A DNA stretch of 64,000 nt from Oscillospiraceae bacterium (GTDB taxonomy: Bacteria; Bacillota; Clostridia; Oscillospirales; Oscillospiraceae). The notes under the pieces were generated by a model. It had not been told where the DNA came from, ran no database searches, and saw only the letters and a list, made by a program, of their open reading frames with translations. Location of the stretch: the NCBI GenBank assembly GCA_018265835.1, contig JABLYK010000003.1, positions 1-64,000 of the forward strand, written 5' to 3'. The position numbers and the translations under genes are program-made. Positions 44,238 to 52,160 of the stretch are shown in pieces (position 1 is the first letter of the stretch; the number at the start of each line of letters is the position of its first letter).

Positions 44238-45377
44238 TCATTGCAGGGCGGCCATGAAGCTGCTCGGATCGGCGGAGCGCATGACGTGCATCGCCGTATG
44301 CATGTGCGCCACGGACACCGGCATTGTGACAACGGCGCCGTCCCACACCTCGTCCACGAACGCGTCCAGCTCCGGATAGTGGGCGTCCGTGCGCACGTAG
44401 TAGCGGTGCAGCGCGCCGGCATTGTTCGTCTCCGCCGGGGCAAAGGCGTCGGTGTAGAAGCTGCGCACGCCGGACTGGATGTCCACAAGGTCCTGCACAA
44501 CGTTATAGGCAGTGGGGTAGCGCCCTGCGCCCTGCCCGAAGAAGCTCTGGCGGCCCATGTGCTCGCCCTCCATGCTGATGAGGTTGAAGTTCGCCGGTAC
44601 GGCGGATTCCAGCGCATCGGCGGACAGGAGCGTCGGCTCCACGTAGGCAGCCACGCTGCCGCGCAGGCGCTCGGCGCTTGCGATCAGCTTGCAGGTGTAG
44701 CCGCGCGCCTGGAAGCGGCGGATGTCCTCCGCCGTGACGCTGCGGATGCCGAACACGGGCACGTCGTCCTCCTTCAGGCACACGCCGAAGGCGGCGTTTG
44801 CGGAGATGATGAGCTTGCGCTGAATGTCCCAGCCGTCGATGTCGGCGGAGGGGTCCGCCTCGGCGTAGCCCAGCTCCTGCGCCTGCTTCAGCACGTCGGC
44901 AAAGTCCACGTCGCTCTTGTGCATCGCGTCCATGATGTAGTTCGTGGTGCCGTTGAGGATGCCCCAGATCTTCGAAATCTGGTTCACCTTCGCGGCCTTT
45001 TCCAGATTCGTCAGCCACGGGATGCCGCCGCCGACTGCCGCAGTGCTGCGCAGCGCGACGCCGTTTTCCTTCGCCAGCGCGGTCAGCTCCTGGTAGTAGT
45101 GGCAGACGAGGTGCTTGTTGGACGTGACCACATGCTTGCCCGCTTTGAGCGCGGCAGAGACGTATTCATACGCCGGGTGCAGCCCACCCATGACCTCCAC
45201 AACGGTGTCTATCTCCGGATCGGCGAGAATGTCGTCCATCTCGCGGGTCGTTCGCGCAGTGAGCTCGCCAAGGTCACGGCGGCACAGCACTGTGCGCACC
45301 GAAATGTCCCCGCGGCTGGCCAGAATGTCATACACGCCGCGCCCAACAACGCCGAATCCCAAAAGTCCGATCTTCAT
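44238..45377 (-). CDS. hom: homoserine dehydrogenase, short form without ACT domain
   Basis: This 379-residue enzyme reduces aspartate semialdehyde to homoserine. It has the NAD(P) loop GFGVVGRGV near residue 7, SNKHLV near residue 98, GILNGTTNYI near residue 154 and ELGYAEADPSADIDGWD near residue 181, with catalytic Lys in QRKLII. Many Firmicute Hom proteins carry a C-terminal ACT domain of about 80 residues; this one ends before it. The ATG at 45377 follows AAGGAGC. It is the promoter-proximal gene of hom-lysC-asd. Confidence 0.95.
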   Translation of the reverse strand: MKIGLLGFGVVGRGVYDILASRGDISVRTVLCRRDLGELTARTTREMDDILADPEIDTVVEVMGGLHPAYEYVSAALKAGKHVVTSNKHLVCHYYQELTALAKENGVALRSTAAVGGGIPWLTNLEKAAKVNQISKIWGILNGTTNYIMDAMHKSDVDFADVLKQAQELGYAEADPSADIDGWDIQRKLIISANAAFGVCLKEDDVPVFGIRSVTAEDIRRFQARGYTCKLIASAERLRGSVAAYVEPTLLSADALESAVPANFNLISMEGEHMGRQSFFGQGAGRYPTAYNVVQDLVDIQSGVRSFYTDAFAPAETNNAGALHRYYVRTDAHYPELDAFVDEVWDGAVVTMPVSVAHMHTAMHVMRSADPSSFMAALQ

Positions 45378-45439
45378 GATTTTGCTCCTTTGCGTAAAAT
45401 TGTCCGCGTAAAGCGGACATTTGAATTTGAAACGAGAAC

Positions 45440-45468
45440 AATATAACACACGCTTGTGCAAAACGCAA
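45440..45468 (-). promoter_or_regulatory. candidate promoter of hom-lysC-asd
   Basis: Minus strand TTGCGT (45468-45463), 17 bases, TATATT (45445-45440). A small hairpin TGTCCGC/GCGGACA at 45401-45419 follows, just before the hom ribosome binding site. The leader is too short for a T-box or leader peptide. Confidence 0.6.
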
Positions 45469-45494
45469 GAAAAATTTTTCGGAATTTAGGGAAA

Positions 45495-45534
45495 ACAGAA
45501 AACCCAGCGCATGGGTTGCCCGATGCGCTGGGTT
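45495..45534 (-). terminator. terminator of the XRE regulator gene
   Basis: AACCCAGCGCAT (45501-45512) pairs with its complement at 45523-45534; on the minus strand it is followed by TTCTGTTTTCCC. It lies 15 bases past the stop of the gene at 45549. Confidence 0.7.
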
Positions 45535-45548
45535 CTGTTGAAATAGAT

Positions 45549-46205
45549 TTAGGGGAGAACAGATTGGATTGGTTCTGTTTTGCATGGCTGCGTCAGCCAC
45601 AGGCCAACGCCGATGCAGAAAAAGGCGAACGGAACGCAGCCCCTCCTCTGAAAGACGCGGATCACAATCACCCCGATCCGGCCGGAAAAGAACCCGGCGG
45701 CGATCCATGCCAGCGACAGCATCAGTACGCCCAAAACTGCCCCATGTACCCAGACGGGCCGTTTGATTTGAAGCGGCTTTACCTTGAAGAACACGCTGCC
45801 CGCCTGCATGATGGTCCATGCGATCGAACAAAACAGGACCGGCTGCAGAAGCAGCAGTGCCGTCAGGGCGCCGGAATCGCCTCGCTGGTACCGGCGCACA
45901 GAAATCGAGTCCAGATACAGATACAGTCCGGCCAGTACCACCGTCACAGCAGCGGCAACCAGTAGCGTCCACAGCTTTTTTCTGTGTGCGGCGGCCGATT
46001 CCGTTCCGTAGATGAGCGCTGTGATGTCCACGGATAACGCTTCGGCGATGCGCGCCAGTGTTTCCACATCGGGGCGGGAGTGGCCGGTTTCGTAATTGGA
46101 CACAGTCTGCCGGGTTGTATAAATTTGCGCTGCAAGCGCCTCCTGCGTCATATTCCGCTGCACGCGCGCGGAACGGATGTTCTTTCCCACATCACGCACA
46201 TCCAT
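45549..46205 (-). CDS. XRE-family regulator with C-terminal membrane helices
   Basis: This 218-residue protein has an N-terminal Cro/CI helix-turn-helix (about residues 5-60: IRSARVQRNMTQEALAAQIY, TRQTVSNYETG, PDVETLARIAEALSV) and then about four hydrophobic segments (about 80-215). DNA-binding domains fused to membrane helices of this type act as one-component sensors, often of envelope stress or of antimicrobial peptides, but nothing nearby is an obvious target. The ATG at 46205 is preceded by GAGGTG. It has its own promoter and terminator. Confidence 0.85.
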   Translation of the reverse strand: MDVRDVGKNIRSARVQRNMTQEALAAQIYTTRQTVSNYETGHSRPDVETLARIAEALSVDITALIYGTESAAAHRKKLWTLLVAAAVTVVLAGLYLYLDSISVRRYQRGDSGALTALLLLQPVLFCSIAWTIMQAGSVFFKVKPLQIKRPVWVHGAVLGVLMLSLAWIAAGFFSGRIGVIVIRVFQRRGCVPFAFFCIGVGLWLTQPCKTEPIQSVLP

Positions 46206-46217
46206 CACCTCAGCCAA

Positions 46218-46246
46218 ATCGTACCATGCGGCGGGCGGTTTGTCAC
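46218..46246 (-). promoter_or_regulatory. candidate promoter of the XRE regulator gene
   Basis: Minus strand GTGACA (46246-46241), 17 bases, TACGAT (46223-46218) with TG before the -10. Confidence 0.5.
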
Positions 46247-46271
46247 GCAAAGAAGCTTTGCACCGGCAAAA

Positions 46272-46311
46272 AAAGCAGCAGCGGCGGGAATTTTCCCGCC
46301 GCTGCTGCTTT
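46272..46311 (-). terminator. terminator of the recJ-relA-dtd-MBL operon
   Basis: GC-rich perfect stem GCAGCAGCGGCGGGAA and complement, with T7 on the minus strand. It lies about 15 bases after the MBL gene stop. Confidence 0.9.
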
Positions 46312-46326
46312 GCGCGTCGTGGTTGG

Positions 46327-46947
46327 TCAGATCTGACCGCGCCGCTTCAGCGCGGTGAGATAGGGGTTATACTTGCGCTCAAACTCCAGCGTGGAGCAAT
46401 CCATGTGGCCGGGGTAGACCTCGTAGTCGCCGGGGAGCGCGGCGATCTTCGCAAGCGACTGCAGCTCGGCTTCCATGTCGCCGCCGGGGAAGTCCGTGCG
46501 GCCGCAGGAGCCGTTGAAGAGCGTGTCGCCCGTAAAGAGCGCGTCGCCGCAGATGAGCGTGACGCCGCCGGGCGTGTGCCCCGGCGTTTCCATGACGCGG
46601 AAGGTCAGACCGCCGACCTTGACCTCGTCGCCCTCCTTGTAGAAGATGGTACCCTCAGGCGGCTGGTAGGCATAGCTGTCAAACGCGACGGCCTTGCCCG
46701 CGTCGAGCGCGTGCATGTATACGCTTGCGCCGGTCTCCTCGTGGACGGCGTCCACGGCGCCGGTATGATCGTAGTGACCGTGTGTGAGCAGGATGGCGCG
46801 GCAGGTGAGGTGGTTGTCCTCCAGATAATACAGAATGGTGTTCGACTCGTCGCCGGGGTCGATGACGGTGCATTCGAGCGTGGCTTCGTCGGTGACGACG
46901 TAGCAGTTGGTCATCAGGTGACCGACGGGCAGACATTTGATTAGCAT
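46327..46947 (-). CDS. metallo-beta-lactamase-fold hydrolase (glyoxalase II-like)
   Basis: This 206-residue hydrolase has the metal motif THGHYDH near residue 60, further His ligands in PGHTPGG near residue 122 and YPGHMD near residue 185, and the bridging Asp in FTGDTLF near residue 140. It is of the short GloB/YqgX type; the thioester or other substrate is unknown. The gene follows dtd by 11 bases, and relA-dtd-MBL is a frequent Firmicute order. The ATG at 46947 follows AAGGAGGAAGG. Confidence 0.92.
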   Translation of the reverse strand: MLIKCLPVGHLMTNCYVVTDEATLECTVIDPGDESNTILYYLEDNHLTCRAILLTHGHYDHTGAVDAVHEETGASVYMHALDAGKAVAFDSYAYQPPEGTIFYKEGDEVKVGGLTFRVMETPGHTPGGVTLICGDALFTGDTLFNGSCGRTDFPGGDMEAELQSLAKIAALPGDYEVYPGHMDCSTLEFERKYNPYLTALKRRGQI

Positions 46948-46958
46948 ATCCTTCCTCC

Positions 46959-47402
46959 TTACAGGTGTTCGGTGTCGAGCAGGATGGTCACAGGCCCGTC
47001 GTTGACGGACGCGACCTGCATATCTGCGCCGAAAACGCCGGTTTCCACGTGGAAGCCGCGGCTGCGGCATTCGGCGAGCACCAGCTCATAGAGCGGTACG
47101 GCGGTCTCCGGCCGGGCGGCGGCGGTGAAGCCGGGGCGGCGGGACTTGCAGTCGGCATACAGGGTGAACTGGCTGACGAGCAGCAGCTGCGCGCCGGCAT
47201 CGGCGGGATTGACGTTCATTTTGCCCGCGCTGTCCTCAAACACGCGCAGGCCGCAGATCTTGTCGGCAATTTTTCTGGCCTCGGCCTCGGTGTCGGACGT
47301 GTGCACGCCGAGCAGAACGAGAAAGCCTTTGCCGATGCGCCCGTGAACGGCTCCGTCGATCGTGACGGAGGCTTCTGTGACGCGGGTTACAACAGCTCTC
47401 AT
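46959..47402 (-). CDS. dtd: D-aminoacyl-tRNA deacylase
   Basis: This 147-residue Dtd removes D-amino acids (and Gly from tRNA-Ala) from tRNAs. The active-site motifs LLVSQFTLYAD near residue 75 and the C-terminal NDGPVTILLDT near residue 133 are intact; RAVVTRVTEASVTIDG is the usual start. The ATG overlaps the relA stop by four bases, so expression is coupled. Confidence 0.95.
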   Translation of the reverse strand: MRAVVTRVTEASVTIDGAVHGRIGKGFLVLLGVHTSDTEAEARKIADKICGLRVFEDSAGKMNVNPADAGAQLLLVSQFTLYADCKSRRPGFTAAARPETAVPLYELVLAECRSRGFHVETGVFGADMQVASVNDGPVTILLDTEHL

Positions 47403-49675
47403 GTGGCAGCTCCTTTCTGAAAGTCGGCCTTTGCCTCGGCAGAGCCGACGCGGCTGACGCGGATCACGCCGCGGATGGCGCCGAGCCGGCCGATGATCAG
47501 CCGCAGCTCGGACACGTCGTGCACCTCCACGGTGACGGTGACGGTGGAGCGGCTGTTTTCAATGTCGCGCGCGGTGAGCGTGCGCACCTTGGCGTTGAGC
47601 GCGTTGAGCGCGGTAGCCACGTCCATCACGAGGCCGGAGCGCTGTGTGCTCAGCAGCAGCAGCGTGGTGCTGTATTCGTCGGTGGTGCGGTCGGCCCAGT
47701 TGACCGTGATCCAGCGGTCGCGGTTTTCGGGCTGGATCCGGCTGGCGATATAGTTTTCGCAGTCGGTGCGGTGGATGGAAACGCCCGCGCCGCGCGTGAT
47801 AAAGCCGATGATATCGTCGCCGGGCACCGGCGTGCAGCAGCGGGAGAATTTGATGAGGCAGTTGTCCAGCCCCTCGACGAGCACACCGTGCACGGCGCGG
47901 CGCTGCTTTTTGTTGCGGCGCTCGGCCTGCTCATTGATCTTGTCGAGCGCGGTCTTCTGCTCGGCCTTCTGGCTGCGCAGAATCTCATCGCGGATGCGGT
48001 TGACGGTGCGCGTCGCGGTCACGCCGCCGTAGCCGATGGCGGCATAGAGATCGTCCAGCGTGGCGAAAGACAGGCGCTTGAGGATCAGCGGCAGAATGTC
48101 GTCGCCCATGATGTCGGCCGGCGCGATGTTGTTCTGGCGCAGCTCGCGCTCGAACATCTCGCGGCCGTGGATGATATTCTCCTCGCGCCGCTCCTTTTTG
48201 AACCACTGCTTGATCTTCGTGCGCGCCGCGCCGCTCTTGGCCAGCGCCAGCCAGTCGCGGCTGGGGCCGGGGGCGTTTTTACTCGTGCGGATGTCCACAA
48301 TGTCGCCGTTTTGCAGCACGTGGTCGAAGTTCACGATGCGGCCGTTGACCTTCGCGCCGACCATGCTGTTGCCGACTTCGGAGTGGATGCTGTAGGCAAA
48401 GTCGATGGGCGTTGCGCCTGCCGGGAGGTTGATGACGTCGCCCTTCGGCGAGAACACGAACACCTCGTCGGCAAACATGTCGATCTTCAGGTTGTGGAAA
48501 AAGTCCTGCGCGTCCGACTCCTGCTGCGTTTCCAGCAGACGGCGGATCCACGCGAATTTCTCCTCGTCGCCGGGCTTGGCGCCCTGCTCGCCGGTTTTGT
48601 ACTTCCAGTGCGCGGCGACGCCGTATTCGGCGGTGAGATGCATATCCCATGTGCGGATCTGCACCTCGAACGGGATGCCCTCGGAGCCGATGACCGTGGT
48701 GTGCACGCTCTGGTACATGTTCGGCTTCGGCGTGCTGATATAGTCCTTGAACCGGCCGGGCACGGGCTTAAACATGTCGTGGATGATGCCGAGGACGTTG
48801 TAGCAGTCCGGAATCGTCTCCACAATGACGCGGAAAGCGCAGAGGTCGAAAATGCCGTTGATATCGATCTTCTGCGCGTACATTTTGCGGTAGATGCTGT
48901 AGATGTGCTTGATGCGGCAGAAGATGGACGCCTGCACGCCATCCTCCTCCAGACGGGCCTGGATCTTCCGCTGCATATCGTCCATAAACCGTTCCAGCGT
49001 GCCCATTCGTTCGTTGAGCGTGTCGGTGATGGCCCTGTAGCCCTCCGGATCGAGATACAGCAGCGAGAGGTCTTCCAGCTCCCACTTGATCTTCTGCATA
49101 CCCAGACGGTGGGCGATGGGGGCGTAGATCTCCATCGTTTCGAGCGACTTGATGCGCTGCTTTTCCTCGGTCTGGTAGGCCATCGTGCGCATGTTGTGCA
49201 GACGGTCGGCCATCTTGATGAGGATCACGCGGATGTCCTTGGCCATGGCGAGCAGCATCTTGCGCAGATTTTCCATCTGCTGCTCCTCCACGCTCGTGTA
49301 CTGCACGCGGGTCAGCTTCGTGACGCCCTCCACGATGTCGGCCACGGTCGAACCGAAGCTGTGGGCGATGTCCTCATGCGTCAGCGAGGTGTCCTCGATG
49401 CAGTCGTGCAGCAGCGCGGCGACGATGGAGTCCTCGTCCAGCCCCATTTCCGCCGTGATGATGGCAGCCGCGATGCAGTGCGACACGTAGGGCGAGCCAT
49501 CCTTGCGCTTCTGGCCGGAATGCGCCCGGTCAGCGCATTCAAACGCGGCGCGCACGCGGCCGAGATCGGCCACGACTCCTGCGGATGTGATTTTTTGTTC
49601 CAGCTCCCGATAATGGGTTTCCAGATCGTAAGCGATCGGCGCGGTGTCGGGCGCTGCGGTGGTTCCGGCGGACAT
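47399..49675 (-). CDS. relA: bifunctional (p)ppGpp synthetase/hydrolase
   Basis: This 758-residue Rel protein controls the stringent response. Its hydrolase HD domain has HSGQKRKDG, LLHDCIEDT (HD pair near residue 91) and ADRLHNMRT. The synthetase domain follows with PGRFKDYISTPKPNMYQSVHTTV (split: PGRFKDYI, NMYQSVHTT) and EVQIRT near residue 350. The TGS domain is near 400-465 (VFVFSPKGDVINLPAGATPIDFAYS region), and the C-terminal ACT domain ends at about 745. Both active sites look complete, so it should both make and destroy (p)ppGpp. It lies 20 bases downstream of recJ. Confidence 0.96.
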   Translation of the reverse strand: MSAGTTAAPDTAPIAYDLETHYRELEQKITSAGVVADLGRVRAAFECADRAHSGQKRKDGSPYVSHCIAAAIITAEMGLDEDSIVAALLHDCIEDTSLTHEDIAHSFGSTVADIVEGVTKLTRVQYTSVEEQQMENLRKMLLAMAKDIRVILIKMADRLHNMRTMAYQTEEKQRIKSLETMEIYAPIAHRLGMQKIKWELEDLSLLYLDPEGYRAITDTLNERMGTLERFMDDMQRKIQARLEEDGVQASIFCRIKHIYSIYRKMYAQKIDINGIFDLCAFRVIVETIPDCYNVLGIIHDMFKPVPGRFKDYISTPKPNMYQSVHTTVIGSEGIPFEVQIRTWDMHLTAEYGVAAHWKYKTGEQGAKPGDEEKFAWIRRLLETQQESDAQDFFHNLKIDMFADEVFVFSPKGDVINLPAGATPIDFAYSIHSEVGNSMVGAKVNGRIVNFDHVLQNGDIVDIRTSKNAPGPSRDWLALAKSGAARTKIKQWFKKERREENIIHGREMFERELRQNNIAPADIMGDDILPLILKRLSFATLDDLYAAIGYGGVTATRTVNRIRDEILRSQKAEQKTALDKINEQAERRNKKQRRAVHGVLVEGLDNCLIKFSRCCTPVPGDDIIGFITRGAGVSIHRTDCENYIASRIQPENRDRWITVNWADRTTDEYSTTLLLLSTQRSGLVMDVATALNALNAKVRTLTARDIENSRSTVTVTVEVHDVSELRLIIGRLGAIRGVIRVSRVGSAEAKADFQKGAAT

Positions 49676-49695
49676 CCCGCCACCTCCTTTCCAGA

Positions 49696-51714
49696 TTAAA
49701 GCAGACTTTGTCTGCAGGCTTTCAGGGCTTGCAGCAGATGGGAGTTGTCCAGATCGACCTTCCCAGCGCCGGAAGCCGGCACGACGGTGAGCTGATCCTC
49801 CTCAAGCTGCACCTGCACAAGCCCCATTTCTGCCAGCACCATCAGGCACAGGCAGAATTTCGCCGGGTGCAGGGGCCGCGGGCAGACGCCCGGCAGCTCG
49901 CCGAGCGAAACGCGCAGCGTCCCGCGCAGCCAGCGCCACACCAGCACGAAATCCGTGCGGATGGGGCAGAAATCCGCCGCGTCCCACGCGGGGATCTGCC
50001 CGCCCTGCAAAATGTCGCGGCAGAGCGGCAGCGGGTCCGCCGGGCGAACGTCCGTCACCTGAAGCTGGACGGAGCGCCGGCCGCGAAATTCGTTGATCTG
50101 CGGGCAGAATGCGAGATCAATCCACTCGCCCGGGCGAACCGGCAGGTCGCTGAGCGAGCAGGAGAAAAAGATACACTCAAAATTGTACCCGACTTTGGCC
50201 ACGTGCATCCGCAGATGGCGGCCGCCGCCGATGGGCGTCATGCTCACAAGACGCACGTTGGTGAAGCACAGCTGCGGCTTCGGGTTGCCGTTGCCGCACG
50301 GCTCCAGCAGGTCGAGCGCCTGCACGCCCTCCATCGACAGTAGGCGCGGGTCGGTGACGCGCAGGTCGCACGCCAGCTCCGGCAGCGCGTCTGCCGGGTT
50401 TTCGCGGTAGTATTCGCCGAGCGCCTCGCGGAACCGGCCAATGTTTTCCCGCCGGATGGTCAACCCCGCAGCCAGCGCATGGCCGCCGAAGCCCTCCAGA
50501 TATTCCGAGCAGGCAGACAGCGCGCTGTAGAGGTTGAACCCGCCGAAGCTGCGGCAGGAGCCTTTCCCCCGGTCGCCGTCGAAGCAGATCATAATCGTCG
50601 GCAGCCGGAATTCCTCGCTCAGCCGCGACGCGGCAATGCCGATTACGCCCTGGTGCCACCGGTCGCTGGCGAGCACAATGGGCGTCTTCGGCGGATAGTG
50701 GCACGCGATGGCGGAGGCCTCCTCCCAGATCTGGTGCTCCAGAGCCTGCCGTTCGCGGTTCAGCTCGCACAGTCCCGCCGCCAGCCGGTCGGCCTCCGAG
50801 GGGTCCTGCGTCATCAGCAGGTGCGCGGCCACGGTGGTCTTGCCCAGCCGCCCCGCGGCGTTGATGCGCGGCGCAAGCGTGAAGCCGATGGTCGAGGCGG
50901 TCACTTTCTTTTCCAGCGCGCCGCATTCGCGCAGCAGCGCCTTCAGACCGGGGCGGGGAGCGGTGTTGATCTGCTCCAGCCCCTTGATTACAAGATAGCG
51001 GTTCTCACCGGTCAGCGGCATCACGTCCGCCACCGTGCCGATGGCGACGAAATCTGCGTAGTCGCGCAAAATGGCGCCGGTATCGCCCTCCAGCGCGCAC
51101 AGCAGCTTGAAGGCCACGCCCACGCCGGCCAGTCCATGATTCGGATAGTCCGAATCCGGGCGCTTGGGATCGACAACGGCGACGGCGTCCGGCAGCGCCT
51201 GCTCGCTGCATTCGTGGTGGTCGGTGATGACCATATCGACGCCGTGCGCGGTGGCAAACGCCGTCTCCTCAATGGCGGTGATGCCGCAGTCCACCGTGAC
51301 GATCAGGGTGATGCCCGTTTGCAGCAGCGCGCCGATCGCGTCGGTGTTCAGGCCGTAGCCCTCCTCAATGCGGTCGGGGATATAGGGGCGGCAGGGCACG
51401 CCCTTGCGACGGAGATAGTCCGTTACCAGACAGGTGGAGGTGATGCCGTCCACGTCATAGTCGCCGAATACGGCGACGTTTTCGCGGGTCTCAATGGCGC
51501 GGCGGATGCGCGCAACGGCACGGTCCATGTCCCGCAGCAGCATCGGGTCGGGAAGCGGCTCCCCGCCGCCGTCCAAAAAGGCGCGCGCCGCCTCTGGCGT
51601 GCGCATCCCGCGCTGGGCGAGCAGCGCCGCGAGCAGCGGCGGAAACCCTGCCTGCGTCAGTTCTGCCGGAATTTCCGGTGTGTCATATGGAATTTTCCAA
51701 CTCCTGTATTTCAT
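49696..51714 (-). CDS. recJ: single-stranded-DNA-specific 5'-3' exonuclease RecJ
   Basis: This 672-residue RecJ has the DHH phosphoesterase motifs (FGDYDVDGITSTCL near residue 87, TVDCGIT, ITDHHE near residue 168), the DHHA1 domain with GGHALAAGLTI near residue 440, and the OB-fold region (about 515-575). A C-terminal extension with WxxLRG and NSHLLQAL elements follows, as in other Firmicutes. RecJ works in recombination and mismatch repair. The ATG at 51714 lies seven bases after GAGG; a TTG four codons earlier overlaps that site. It is the first gene of recJ-relA-dtd-MBL. Confidence 0.94.
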   Translation of the reverse strand: MKYRSWKIPYDTPEIPAELTQAGFPPLLAALLAQRGMRTPEAARAFLDGGGEPLPDPMLLRDMDRAVARIRRAIETRENVAVFGDYDVDGITSTCLVTDYLRRKGVPCRPYIPDRIEEGYGLNTDAIGALLQTGITLIVTVDCGITAIEETAFATAHGVDMVITDHHECSEQALPDAVAVVDPKRPDSDYPNHGLAGVGVAFKLLCALEGDTGAILRDYADFVAIGTVADVMPLTGENRYLVIKGLEQINTAPRPGLKALLRECGALEKKVTASTIGFTLAPRINAAGRLGKTTVAAHLLMTQDPSEADRLAAGLCELNRERQALEHQIWEEASAIACHYPPKTPIVLASDRWHQGVIGIAASRLSEEFRLPTIMICFDGDRGKGSCRSFGGFNLYSALSACSEYLEGFGGHALAAGLTIRRENIGRFREALGEYYRENPADALPELACDLRVTDPRLLSMEGVQALDLLEPCGNGNPKPQLCFTNVRLVSMTPIGGGRHLRMHVAKVGYNFECIFFSCSLSDLPVRPGEWIDLAFCPQINEFRGRRSVQLQVTDVRPADPLPLCRDILQGGQIPAWDAADFCPIRTDFVLVWRWLRGTLRVSLGELPGVCPRPLHPAKFCLCLMVLAEMGLVQVQLEEDQLTVVPASGAGKVDLDNSHLLQALKACRQSLL

Positions 51715-51741
51715 GAGATGCCTCAATTAAAATAATATATT

Positions 51742-51770
51742 ATTTTATCAAATAAGCGCGAAAACCGCAA
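51742..51770 (-). promoter_or_regulatory. candidate promoter of recJ-relA-dtd-MBL
   Basis: Minus strand TTGCGG (51770-51765), 17 bases, TAAAAT (51747-51742), in an AT-rich stretch. Confidence 0.5.
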
Positions 51771-51971
51771 TAGGGAAAGAAACGCAGAGCTGCCAAACAG
51801 CGCGCAGTCCTGTCTGCCGCAGCGGTGCAATTTGGCGAAAACGGCCGGTCTGCGGGAGAAATGAAGAAAGAATATTTTATTATATCACAGCCGCTGCCGG
51901 ATGTGACAGTATGGGCTGTCATTTTTCCGTCCCGGACGGCATATACTGCGGCAGACAGGGCGTGCTTTTGC

Positions 51972-52001
51972 TTGACAGGAGCGCCTTGCCGGTGATAACA
52001 T
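51972..52001 (+). promoter_or_regulatory. promoter of tRNA-Leu
   Basis: Consensus TTGACA at 51972-51977; the -10 is GATAAC or TAACAT in 51994-52001 (spacer 16-18). Transcription would start just before the tRNA. Confidence 0.6.
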
Positions 52002-52010
52002 GAAGCTTAC

Positions 52011-52097
52011 GCCGGTGTGGCGGAACAGGCAGACGCAAGGGACTTAAAATCCCTCGATGGCAGCATCGTGCGGGTTCGAACCCCGCCACCGGCACCA
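52011..52097 (+). tRNA. tRNA-Leu, anticodon TAA
   Basis: A class II tRNA with acceptor arms GCCGGTG and CACCGGC, discriminator A and an encoded CCA (52095-52097). The anticodon stem is AGGGA/TCCCT with loop containing TAA, there is a long variable arm (CGATGGCAGCATCG), and the T arm is GCGGGTTCGAACCCCGC. All parts are complete. Confidence 0.95.
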
Positions 52098-52131
52098 AAA
52101 ACCCGCAGCCCTTAGGGCTGCGGGTTTTTGG
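52096..52131. terminator. bidirectional terminator between tRNA-Leu and nhaC
   Basis: CAAAAACCCGCAGCCC with its complement around TTA, giving T5 runs on both strands. It closes the tRNA transcript and the minus-strand nhaC. Confidence 0.85.
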
Positions 52132-52160
52132 TGCCGCGCCTGTGCCAGCGCCGCGGGCGG

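Larger units (their letters stand above)
51715..52010. other. intergenic region between recJ and tRNA-Leu
   Basis: The region holds the recJ promoter (51742-51770), the tRNA promoter and, at 51904-51926, a small plus-strand hairpin TGACAG/CTGTCA followed by ATTTTT with no gene in front of it. I see no ORF with a ribosome binding site. Confidence 0.5.

Noticed and set aside
45378..45440. Leader peptide or attenuator before hom
   Set aside because: The leader is about 55 bases, with a small hairpin and no run of Thr, Ile, Met or Lys codons.
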